From assembly GCA_002779045.1 (NCBI GenBank), contig PEXO01000006.1:1-7051 (forward strand): a DNA stretch of 7,051 nt, read 5' to 3'. Numbering within the stretch: the first letter of the stretch is position 1; every line of letters starts with the position of its first letter. The notes below the pieces were generated by a model. The model was not told the origin of the DNA. It was given only the letters and a program-made list of their open reading frames with translations, and did not search any database. The position numbers were made by a program, and so were the translations under genes. The DNA is from Elusimicrobia bacterium CG08_land_8_20_14_0_20_59_10 (GTDB lineage Bacteria; Elusimicrobiota; Elusimicrobia; Elusimicrobiales; UBA9959). Below are positions 1 to 6,056 of the stretch, in pieces.

Positions 1-88
1 AAGTCAGGACGCGGCATTCCAGAAGTCTACAAAGGTTCAGAGGGGAGTTTCAAGTGGCCGATACGCAGGATATTAAAATACAACGCAG

Positions 89-120
89 CACTAAAATCAA
101 AGAACCCCGGATAACCGGGG
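89..120 (-). terminator. Putative intrinsic terminator downstream of the amylase gene
   Basis: A perfect 6-bp stem (CCCCGG at 105-110 and CCGGGG at 115-120) closes a four-base loop. Read on the minus strand the stem is followed by TTCTTTGATTTT, a T-rich tract, which is the layout of a Rho-independent terminator. It begins 44 bases past the amylase stop codon. On the plus strand the stem is followed by ATCGGGGCTT, so rightward termination is not supported. The stem is short and the T tract is interrupted, so this is moderate evidence only. Confidence 0.5.
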
Positions 121-163
121 ATCGGGGCTTCGGAGGTTAAATCAATTTGGGCGGAAGGGGAAA

Positions 164-1408
164 TTACTTCGTCCAGACGGTGTAAAAGGGGCCCTGGGCA
201 GCCAGGGTCCAGCCCGCGCCGGGGTTCCAGGCCCGGTCGCCGATACGCAGCGCGGTCCGGTCGTCTATGACGGCGGCGTAAACGCCGGTGTCGGCTTTCA
301 GTATCCTTACGGCGCTGGTGGAGTTTATCCGCTGCGCGCGGCGGAGCTTTATCAGGGCGGAAATGGACGTCTTCATGCCCGGGTCGAAGAAATGCGGCCA
401 GTAGATGCAGGGGATGCCCGGATGCGTAAGCAGATAGGCGTAGCCCGCCGGCACCTTGTCCGACGGGAAAGGCCAGGCGTTCTCTTTAAGGCCGGAACCG
501 GGGCTTGAGCCCGTGTCGTGGTTCTCCAGGAAGGTCACGGAATTAGCGGGCCACCAGCCCAGGAGGCCGGAAGGCCGGTTGTTCTTGTCGGCCAGGCGCC
601 AGTACTGGCCGGTCTGCATGGCGGCCTGCAAAATGCCCTTGGTGGTAAAATCAAAGACCTTTATCTCCCCGCCCGTAGCGTCCATCCAGTCGCAGGAAGC
701 CTGGCGGTGCCCGTCGGTATTGCCCAGGTCCAGGTCGTCCCAGAGCTCCGCCACCGAGAAAGCCGAGCCGCTGGCCCTGTTATATTCCAGCATATAGGCC
801 GGGGTGAAGCCGCGCGCGTAATCGTAGCGCCAGCCGTCGAAACCCGCCGAATCCCTGAGCCCGTTGAGCCAGGCCTTTACGGAACTGCGCACATAAGGTT
901 TGGTATGGTCTATATCCCGGGCGGCGTGGAAGCCCTTCCCGGTGTCCCGGGCGCCCTTGCCTTTGCCCCATTCATCGTCGGAGCAGACCGAATCATCGCC
1001 CCAGGCCGGCTCGGTAAAATCTGCCCAGTCCTTTGTCCCCACGCGGTGGTTCACCACTATGTCGCCTATAACGCGCACGCCGCGCGAATGCAGCGCCCTG
1101 ACAGCCGCGGCCAGCTGCGCCTCGGTGCCGTAAGCGGAATTAAGCACCGCAAGCCTGCGCGGCATGTAGCCCTCAGGGGCGGAGGAATCGGAAGGCGGAG
1201 GCAGCCACACCAGGTCTATCCCGGCGGCCGAGATCTCGGGCGCTTTGGCTTTTATCACGCCCCACCAGGGCGCGGACTTCCACGAGGTCCAGTGGAACCC
1301 CTGGATCATCACCGTGGAATCTCCGGCGGCGGCGCATACGGGAACGGGCCGGCACAAAAGCGCGACCGCAGCCACGGCAAGAGCGAACAAAGCCCTGCTG
1401 TTCTTCAT
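164..1408 (-). CDS. Secreted plant-type alpha-amylase (GH13, subfamily 6-like)
   Basis: A 414-residue endo-acting alpha-1,4-glucan hydrolase, probably exported to digest starch or glycogen-like polymers. Residues 1-28 form a Sec signal peptide (basic start, hydrophobic 7-18, Ala-rich cleavage zone 25-28). The (beta/alpha)8 barrel carries all four GH13 conserved regions: DIVVNH (116-121), GWRYDY (192-197, nucleophile D196), VAELW (219-223, acid/base E221) and ENHD (295-298, stabiliser D298). From recollection of the barley enzymes, QGFHWTSWK, WLPPPSDS, EGYMPRRL, DFTTKGIL, GWWPA and HPGIPCIY are the distinctive plant-type blocks. W285-W286 match the tryptophan pair that binds starch granules in barley AMY1. 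A short C-terminal beta domain ends in YTVWTK, like the plant C domain, so the protein looks complete. The first Met is required for the signal peptide; no clear Shine-Dalgarno precedes it. It follows lolD after 48 bases, with a possible promoter in the gap and a terminator beyond. Family assignment is very sure; subfamily fairly sure; the exact substrate is inference. Confidence 0.95.
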   Translation of the reverse strand: MKNSRALFALAVAAVALLCRPVPVCAAAGDSTVMIQGFHWTSWKSAPWWGVIKAKAPEISAAGIDLVWLPPPSDSSAPEGYMPRRLAVLNSAYGTEAQLAAAVRALHSRGVRVIGDIVVNHRVGTKDWADFTEPAWGDDSVCSDDEWGKGKGARDTGKGFHAARDIDHTKPYVRSSVKAWLNGLRDSAGFDGWRYDYARGFTPAYMLEYNRASGSAFSVAELWDDLDLGNTDGHRQASCDWMDATGGEIKVFDFTTKGILQAAMQTGQYWRLADKNNRPSGLLGWWPANSVTFLENHDTGSSPGSGLKENAWPFPSDKVPAGYAYLLTHPGIPCIYWPHFFDPGMKTSISALIKLRRAQRINSTSAVRILKADTGVYAAVIDDRTALRIGDRAWNPGAGWTLAAQGPFYTVWTK

Positions 1409-1411
1409 CCC

Positions 1412-1442
1412 AATATTTTTGCAGATTTTCGGCTATTGTCAA
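1412..1442 (-). promoter_or_regulatory. Possible sigma-70 promoter of the amylase gene
   Basis: In the short gap between lolD and the amylase gene the minus strand reads a perfect TTGACA at 1437-1442. The best -10 is AATATT at 1412-1417 (four of six consensus bases), but with a 19-base spacer, longer than ideal. Transcription would start almost at the start codon, giving a very short or absent leader, which would fit the lack of a Shine-Dalgarno. The hexamer could also be chance. Confidence 0.35.
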
Positions 1443-1457
1443 GGGCCGAAGGAACGG

Positions 1458-2126
1458 TTATTTTATTATTTCCAGCTTGCCGGCGGTCATGCGCAGCACG
1501 CGGTCGGCGCGGCGCGCGGCTTCCTCGTTGTGGGTGACCATCAGCACCGCGGCGCCCAGGCCGGAAGCGCTCTTCAGGTCGTCGAGTATCACGCCGGAAT
1601 TATGGCGGTCCAGGTTGCCGGTGGGCTCGTCGGCTATCAGCAGGGCCGGGCTGTTGCGCAGGGCCCGCAGCATGGCGGCGCGCTGCTTCTCCCCGCCTGA
1701 GATGTCCATCGGGAACTTCTGCGCTATCTCTTCCAGGCCGAAGCGCCTGAGCAGTTCCAGGCCGTCGGCCGTCCCCGCGTTCTTAAGCAGCCGCGCCGGC
1801 AGCTCTATGTTCTCCAGCACGGTGAACTCCGGCAGCAGGGAATCGAACTGGAAGACGAAGCCTATGCTTTTGAGCCGCAGCACGGCCTTCTGCGCCTCGT
1901 CCAGGTCCTCCATGCGGCGGCCGAAAAGGCGTATCTCGCCGCTGTAGGCATCGTCCAGCAGACCCACTAGATTAAGCAAAGTGGATTTGCCGGAGCCGGA
2001 CGGGCCCACGATGGAGACGAACTCGCCGCGCGAGATGTGGAAATCCAGATCATCCAGCACCAGTATCTGCTCATGCCCCTGGGTATAGGCCTTGCTCAGA
2101 CCGCAAATTTCGACAGTTTTATCCAT
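1458..2126 (-). CDS. lolD: Lipoprotein-releasing ABC transporter ATPase LolD
   Basis: A 222-residue cytoplasmic ABC ATPase that powers extraction of outer-membrane lipoproteins from the inner membrane by its LolC/E-type partner. Counting from the chosen start: Walker A GPSGSGKST (41-49), Q-loop Q93 in VFQFDSLLPEFTVLEN, the stretch most typical of LolD, signature ISGGEKQR (142-149), Walker B ALLIADEP (161-168; catalytic E167), D-loop NLD (171-173), switch His H199. The length matches the family. The frame is open for 27 more codons upstream, but these overlap the permease gene and do not resemble LolD; MDKTVEICGL is the natural N-terminus. Its ATG lies 5 bases after the permease stop, with AAGAGA overlapping that stop as a weak ribosome site, so the two genes are probably translated together. 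MacB- or FtsE-like ATPases are close relatives, but the adjacent LolC/E-type permease favours LolD. Confidence 0.93.
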   Translation of the reverse strand: MDKTVEICGLSKAYTQGHEQILVLDDLDFHISRGEFVSIVGPSGSGKSTLLNLVGLLDDAYSGEIRLFGRRMEDLDEAQKAVLRLKSIGFVFQFDSLLPEFTVLENIELPARLLKNAGTADGLELLRRFGLEEIAQKFPMDISGGEKQRAAMLRALRNSPALLIADEPTGNLDRHNSGVILDDLKSASGLGAAVLMVTHNEEAARRADRVLRMTAGKLEIIK

Positions 2127-2131
2127 TTCTC

Positions 2132-3358
2132 TTAGCCATATCGTATGGCGTCCACCGGGCTTATCTTCGAGGCGCGCAGGGCCGGGTATACCGTGCTCAG
2201 CATACACAGCACATAACTGACTCCGGCGGTTAAAAGCAGGTCCCGCGCTGTAAGGGAGACAGGGACCTTGGTGATATAATAAATGTCCGACGGCAGTTCC
2301 ACCACGGGATAAACGGAGATGAAGACCGAAATGCCGATGCCCAGCAGCACCCCCAACCCTATGCCGGTGAGCGCTATCAGGTTGCCCTCCCAGAAGAAGA
2401 TAGCGCGTATGAAGGCCGGGCCCGCGCCCAGGGCGCGCAGTATGCCTATGTCACGCAGCTTTTCCACGCTCATCATCAGCAGGTTGGAAGCTATGTTAAA
2501 TGTAGCCACCAGTATTATCAGAGCCAGCACCAGCGACATCACGAACTTCTCCAGCTTGAGCGCGGCAAAAAGGGTCTGGTTCATGTCGGCGTAGGTCTTC
2601 ACGGAATAGCCCGCGCCCAGCGTTTTGCGCAGCGCGGCGGCCACTGGCCCGGCGTCATTGATATCCTTCAGCTTTACGCCGGCGCCGTTAGCCCCGCCGG
2701 CGCCGCCGAAGAAGTCCCCCGCCGTGGCTATGGAGCAGTAGGCCATGGTATTGTCGAACTCGTAATAGCCGGTGCGCACCATACCGACCACCTTGAATTT
2801 CTTCATCTTGGGCAGCAGGCCCAGGCCCGCCGCCGCGCCCTGCGGCGAGACCAGCACGGCCTCGTCACCCAGCCACAGCCCCAGGTGCCTGGCCAGTTCC
2901 TCGCCCAGCACTATGGCCCGCGACCCGCCGCCGTCCGGCTTTTCCAACCGGTCCCAGGAGCCGCGCACCAGGGAACCCTTCAGGTTGTTGACGGAAAATT
3001 CCAGCGCGGGGTCGAAGCCTCTAACCACCACGCCGGTGGAGCGGCCGTCGAAGGTGAGTATGGCCTGGCCCAGGATGAACGGTGACTCCGCGGCCACGCG
3101 GACGTCCCGCTTCAGAGCGGTTTTAAAAAAATCCATGTCGCGCGGCGCCATGCGGCCGTAGACGGTGAGATGGGCCTGCGCGTCTATTATCTTCTTCTTT
3201 ATGTCGGACTGAAAACCGTTCATTATGGCCAGCGTGACTATAAGCGCGGCCACGCCCAGCGCCACGCCCGCCACGCCTATAAGCGTGGTTATCATGGTGA
3301 AGAGCCCCTTGCGCTTGGCCAGCAGGTAACGGCGTGCAATGAAGAATTCCGTGGACAT
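2132..3358 (-). CDS. lolC: Lipoprotein-releasing system transmembrane protein, LolC/LolE (LolF-like)
   Basis: A 408-residue inner-membrane permease that works with LolD to release lipoproteins to the periplasmic carrier LolA. Order: N-terminal RRYLLAKRKG, membrane helix 1 at about 22-46 ending in the family block IMNGFQ, a large periplasmic domain (about 50-270), then three helices at about 272-297, 321-350 and 371-393. MMSVEKLRDIGILRALGA (295-312) is the cytoplasmic coupling segment after helix 2, and the C-terminus YPALRASKISPVDAIRYG is typical. Length agrees with LolC/E (about 400-415). The frame continues 19 codons upstream of the chosen Met into the inverted-repeat element; that extension is not LolC-like, so MSTEFFIARRYL is preferred although no clear Shine-Dalgarno precedes it. 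Only one permease is present next to lolD, so it may act as a homodimer (LolF style) or have a partner elsewhere; the C/E/F choice is not settled. Confidence 0.92.
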   Translation of the reverse strand: MSTEFFIARRYLLAKRKGLFTMITTLIGVAGVALGVAALIVTLAIMNGFQSDIKKKIIDAQAHLTVYGRMAPRDMDFFKTALKRDVRVAAESPFILGQAILTFDGRSTGVVVRGFDPALEFSVNNLKGSLVRGSWDRLEKPDGGGSRAIVLGEELARHLGLWLGDEAVLVSPQGAAAGLGLLPKMKKFKVVGMVRTGYYEFDNTMAYCSIATAGDFFGGAGGANGAGVKLKDINDAGPVAAALRKTLGAGYSVKTYADMNQTLFAALKLEKFVMSLVLALIILVATFNIASNLLMMSVEKLRDIGILRALGAGPAFIRAIFFWEGNLIALTGIGLGVLLGIGISVFISVYPVVELPSDIYYITKVPVSLTARDLLLTAGVSYVLCMLSTVYPALRASKISPVDAIRYG

Positions 3359-3376
3359 ATTTGGTATCGTTGCTTC

Positions 3377-3500
3377 GGCGGCGCGGGGACCGGAACGCAA
3401 AACGCGCTCGGCCACACCGTGGCCTCGCTCTGCCTCAGGCCTCGGCGCTGCGCAAGCCTCGGCCTTCGGAAGGTTTTGCTAACCCGGTCCCCGCGCCGCC
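3377..3500. repeat. Intergenic element bounded by 17-bp perfect inverted repeats
   Basis: GGCGGCGCGGGGACCGG at 3377-3393 is the exact reverse complement of 3484-3500. Just inside, GCAAAAC (3397-3403) and GTTTTGC (3473-3479) pair again across a small asymmetric internal loop (AAC against TAAC). The 69-base interior contains its own hairpin, GGCCAC-ACC-GTGGCC (3410-3424), an 11-base palindrome CCTTCGGAAGG (3463-3473), and GCCTCG three times at 17-base steps (3422, 3439, 3456). No convincing reading frame lies inside. It sits between lysS and lolC and would be transcribed in their mRNA as a long branched hairpin. No run of U follows on either strand, so it is not a simple intrinsic terminator. 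It may be a small non-autonomous repeat, an RNA processing or stability structure, or a regulatory leader for lolC. Confidence 0.75.
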
Positions 3501-3513
3501 TGCCGGACCGGCA
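3501..3513. repeat. 13-base palindrome abutting the inverted-repeat element
   Basis: TGCCGGACCGGCA is a perfect inverted repeat around a central A. It begins directly after the right arm of the large inverted repeat and lies 14 bases past the lysS stop on the minus strand. It could be an operator-like site or an insertion target, or the base of a 3' structure of the lysS message. The symmetry is directly visible; any role is guesswork. Confidence 0.4.
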
Positions 3514-3527
3514 CCCGCTGAGCCCCC

Positions 3528-5018
3528 CTACTGCTGGTCGGCGGGGCGCAGCAGCGGGAACAGTATCACTTCACGGATGGAGGGCTTGCCGGACAGCAGC
3601 ATGGTAAGGCGGTCTATCCCTATACCTATGCCGCCCATCGGGGGCATGCCGTACTCCATCGCCTCGATGAAATCCTTGTCCAGGATGTCCGCCTCGCCGT
3701 TATTCTCCTCTTCCTGCTGGCGCAGTTGCTCCACCAGGCGGCTCTTCTGATCCTCGGGGTCGTTCAGCTCGGTGTAGGCGTTGGCTATCTCCTCGGTGCC
3801 GGCGAAGAACTCGAAGCGCTCCACCAGCGACTCGTCCCCCGCCTTGCACTTGGCCAGCGGGGTTATGGCCGTGGGATGGTCAAAAACGAAGGTGGGCTGC
3901 TGCAGCCCGGCCAGTATCTTCTCGTCCATGATCCGCTCGAAGATCTTGGCGGAGGTGGTATCGGGACCGCACTCAATATGCAGTTCGGCGGCCAGCTTCT
4001 TCAGGCTCTCCCTGTTAAACCCCTTGCCTTTAAGCACCTCGTGAATATCCTCTCCGGTCTTCGCTTTCCACTCTTCGGGCAGCGACAGCCTGCGGAACGG
4101 CGGCTTTAGGTTTATCTTCCCGCCGTTGTACTCTATGGTCTCGGAACCGACGATCTTTATGCAGCGCTCGAATATGCGCTCCACCAGTTCGGCCATGCCG
4201 TTATAGTCGGTATACGCCTTATAGGCCTCCAGCATGGTGAACTCCGGGTTATGGCGGGTGTCCACGCCCTCGTTGCGGAACACGCGCCCTATCTCGTAGG
4301 CGCCGTCCAAGCCGCCTATCAACAGCTTCTTGAGCGGCAGCTCCAGGGCTATGCGCATGTACAGTTCGTTCTTGTAGGCGTTGTGAAAGGTGATGAACGG
4401 ACGGGCGCTGGCGCCGCCGGCCTGGGAACAGAGCACCGGGGTTTCCACTTCCAGGCAGCCTTCGGAATTGAGTATGTCGCGCAGCGCGGCCACTATCCGG
4501 GCGCGGCGTATGAAGATGTCTTTAGCTTCCTCGTTGGAGATCAGGTCCAGGTAGCGTTCGCGGTAGCGGGCCTCGGCATCGGTAAGGCCGTGGAACTTCT
4601 CGGGCAGCGGCCGCACGGACTTGGACAGCACGGTGAGCTTTTGCGCGTTCACGGTAAGCTCTCCGGAATGCGTCACAAAAAGCTTGCCCTCCACTCCCAG
4701 GAAATCCCCCACGTGCAGCTGCTTCCTGAACAGCTCGTAGGACTCTTCGCCCACCACGTCCTTTTTTACGTAGATCTGCAGCTTGCCGGTGCCGTCCTTT
4801 ATATGGGCAAAGGAGGCCTTCCCCATCACCCGCATAAGCACCATGCGGCCGGCTACGGTCACCGGGGTGTCCGGCGCGCATTTAGCGGCTTCAGCCATTT
4901 TGTGCGTGGGTTTGAAGCGGTGGGGGAAAGGGTCTATCCCCTTTTCCCGTATGGCTTTTATCTTGGCGTAATTATTGGCTACTATCTCGTCGATGCCTGA
5001 ATTGGGGGTGTCGATCAT
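3528..5018 (-). CDS. lysS: Lysyl-tRNA synthetase, class II
   Basis: A 496-residue cytoplasmic enzyme that charges tRNA-Lys with lysine using ATP, close to the 505 residues of E. coli LysS. The N-terminal anticodon-binding OB fold spans about 52-135 (TVAGRMVLMRVMGKASFAHI). The class II catalytic domain follows: motif 1 region near 175-196 (LEVETPVL), motif 2 FRNEGVDTRHNPEFTMLE (247-264) and motif 3 GIGIDRLTMLL (465-475). EIANAYTELNDPEDQ (410-424) is a further LysS hallmark. The gene is intact. Its ATG overlaps the receiver gene's TGA (ATGA, 4 bases) and no Shine-Dalgarno stands directly in front, so translation is probably coupled to the receiver. Archaeal-style class I LysRS and the EpmA paralogue are excluded by the complete N-terminal OB fold and class II motifs. 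Confidence 0.98.
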   Translation of the reverse strand: MIDTPNSGIDEIVANNYAKIKAIREKGIDPFPHRFKPTHKMAEAAKCAPDTPVTVAGRMVLMRVMGKASFAHIKDGTGKLQIYVKKDVVGEESYELFRKQLHVGDFLGVEGKLFVTHSGELTVNAQKLTVLSKSVRPLPEKFHGLTDAEARYRERYLDLISNEEAKDIFIRRARIVAALRDILNSEGCLEVETPVLCSQAGGASARPFITFHNAYKNELYMRIALELPLKKLLIGGLDGAYEIGRVFRNEGVDTRHNPEFTMLEAYKAYTDYNGMAELVERIFERCIKIVGSETIEYNGGKINLKPPFRRLSLPEEWKAKTGEDIHEVLKGKGFNRESLKKLAAELHIECGPDTTSAKIFERIMDEKILAGLQQPTFVFDHPTAITPLAKCKAGDESLVERFEFFAGTEEIANAYTELNDPEDQKSRLVEQLRQQEEENNGEADILDKDFIEAMEYGMPPMGGIGIGIDRLTMLLSGKPSIREVILFPLLRPADQQ

Positions 5019-5398
5019 TTTTTTGAAGCCAACGCGTCTTTTATTATTTTTACGAGGTTTTTGGGTTCGAACGGTTTCTCGACGAAAGCGAAAATATTCG
5101 AGGAGAGCTCGAAAAGGTCCTTCATCTGGCCTTTGGCGGTGAGTATCACTATCGGGATATCCCGCAGGCTTTCCATCTCCTGAAGTTTGGACTGGAAGGT
5201 ATAACCGTCCATCTCGGGCATCATTATGTCAAGGATGATGGCGTCCGGCCTTATCTTTTCGCCTTCGGTCGCGGTGAGCATATTGTAGGCCTCGAGGCCG
5301 TTGAAAGCCTCAATGACCTCTAATTTCTCCCGCTCCATCAGGACCTTGATGAGAAACACCACATCTTTCTCGTCGTCTATCACCATTACCTTGGACAT
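5015..5398 (-). CDS. Stand-alone response regulator receiver domain protein
   Basis: A 127-residue single-domain receiver (CheY-like) with no output domain. The acidic pair D8-D9, phospho-acceptor D57 (ILDIMMPEMDGY), switch residue T87 (ILTAKG) and conserved lysine K108 (VEKPF) are all present, so it should be phosphorylated by a histidine kinase, none of which is encoded in the window. It probably acts by protein-protein contact rather than DNA binding. The start is well supported: GAGGAG lies 4 bases upstream of ATG. It heads the minus-strand run and its stop overlaps the lysS start by 4 bases; pairing with lysS gives no direct clue to its pathway. Partner and role are unknown. Confidence 0.93.
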   Translation of the reverse strand: MSKVMVIDDEKDVVFLIKVLMEREKLEVIEAFNGLEAYNMLTATEGEKIRPDAIILDIMMPEMDGYTFQSKLQEMESLRDIPIVILTAKGQMKDLFELSSNIFAFVEKPFEPKNLVKIIKDALASKK

Positions 5399-5444
5399 AA
5401 TTCTCCTCTCGCTGCGATGAACCGGACCCGGACAAAAGCCCGCA

Positions 5445-5469
5445 CGGCCGCCCCGCAGAGCGGCGGCCG
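5445..5469. other. GC-rich hairpin in the divergent intergenic region
   Basis: CGGCCGCC (5445-5452) pairs perfectly with GGCGGCCG (5462-5469) across a nine-base loop. If transcription starts from the TTGACA candidate to its right, this 8-bp stem would lie in the 5' leader of the receiver-lysS message, 47-71 bases ahead of the receiver start codon. On the minus strand a short CTTTTG follows 6 bases later, too weak for a confident attenuator. Confidence 0.4.
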
Positions 5470-5483
5470 CTTTACTTCCGCGA

Positions 5484-5513
5484 ATATCATTTTACAAGAT
5501 AGGAGGCTGTCAA
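5484..5513 (-). promoter_or_regulatory. Candidate promoter for the receiver-lysS-lol gene run
   Basis: The minus strand carries a perfect TTGACA at 5508-5513 with TGATAT (three of six consensus bases) at 5484-5489 after an 18-base spacer. Transcription would begin near 5477, leaving a leader of about 79 bases that includes the GC-rich hairpin. The location, in the only divergent gap of the window, is right for a promoter; the -10 is weak. Confidence 0.4.
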
Positions 5514-5553
5514 AACAAGGCAGCGCGAAAAAATGTAGAATTGTATACTACAC

Positions 5554-5560
5554 GGAGGTG
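5554..5560 (+). promoter_or_regulatory. Strong Shine-Dalgarno that fixes the ndk start
   Basis: GGAGGTG stands immediately upstream of the ATG at 5564, with four bases between GGAGGT and the start codon. It is the strongest ribosome site in the window and rules out the longer open frame that begins at 5417. TAGAAT at 5536-5541 could be the ndk -10 element, but I see no convincing -35 for it. Confidence 0.8.
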
Positions 5561-5563
5561 ACC

Positions 5564-6043
5564 ATGGCGATTGAAAAGACCCTTGTACTGATAAAACCCG
5601 ACGGCATGCGGCGGCGTTTGGCGGGACTTGCGATAGACAGGCTGGACGGCACCCGGCTGGAAATGGTGGCCGCGAAGGTGGTCTCCGTAACGGAAGAACT
5701 GGCGCGCAAGCACTACGCGCTGCTGGAAGGGCAGGGCATCTTCAAGGACAAGAAGATGTACGACCAGCTGATAAATTTCATAAAAGGCGATTTTCACGAA
5801 GTCGCCGGGCGGCGCGTGATAGCTATGGTCTACCAGGGAGAGAACGCCGTGAAGGAAATACGGGCGGTAGTTGGCGCCACCAACCCGGAGAGCGCCGCCC
5901 CGGGCACAATACGCGGCTCGTTCGGGCGCATCAGCAGCAAGCACGGCCATTTTGAGAACGTCGTACACGCCTCGGGCAACGCCGAAGAGGCGGAGCGCGA
6001 GGTAGGCATCTGGTTCAGGCCCGAGGAATTGGTGGCCCTGTAA
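5564..6043 (+). CDS. ndk: Nucleoside diphosphate kinase
   Basis: A 159-residue cytoplasmic enzyme that moves the gamma-phosphate of ATP onto other (d)NDPs through a phosphohistidine. KTLVLIKPDG (5-14; K11) is the N-terminal signature, GENAVKEIRAVVGATNP (92-108) and APGTIRGSFG (112-121) the nucleotide-binding segments, and NVVHAS (132-137) contains the catalytic H135, followed by the usual acidic AEEAERE stretch. It is about 20 residues longer than the common 140-residue type: there is extra sequence around 56-83 (between HYALLEGQG and RRVIAMVYQG) and a short insertion before the active-site His (SSKHGHFEN). All key residues are kept, so it should be active. The start is set by the strong Shine-Dalgarno. 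A 13-base gap leads to the hydrolase-fold gene, suggesting cotranscription. Confidence 0.97.
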   Translation: MAIEKTLVLIKPDGMRRRLAGLAIDRLDGTRLEMVAAKVVSVTEELARKHYALLEGQGIFKDKKMYDQLINFIKGDFHEVAGRRVIAMVYQGENAVKEIRAVVGATNPESAAPGTIRGSFGRISSKHGHFENVVHASGNAEEAEREVGIWFRPEELVAL

Positions 6044-6056
6044 AAGCGCCGGCCCC

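Noticed and set aside
1..140. Possible 3' end of a plus-strand gene entering from the left
   Set aside because: All three plus frames are open from the window edge (stops at about 74, 112 and 138), so no frame can be preferred, and none gives a peptide I recognise.
518..1537. Long plus-strand open frame antisense to the amylase gene
   Set aside because: Its translation has no family features and lies opposite a gene with four intact GH13 motifs; long antisense frames are common in GC-rich DNA.
2127..2207. N-terminal extension of LolD
   Set aside because: It overlaps the end of the permease gene and does not resemble LolD; the Met at 2126 gives the family length.
3359..3415. N-terminal extension of the LolC/E-type permease
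   Set aside because: It reads into the inverted-repeat element and adds residues not found in the family ahead of the typical RRYL start.
5544..5549. TATACT as the ndk -10 element
   Set aside because: Transcription would then start inside the Shine-Dalgarno; the sequence at -35 is also unrelated to consensus.
5417..5563. N-terminal extension of Ndk
   Set aside because: GGAGGTG directly before the ATG at 5564 and the family N-terminus fix the start there; the extension crosses the intergenic hairpin.
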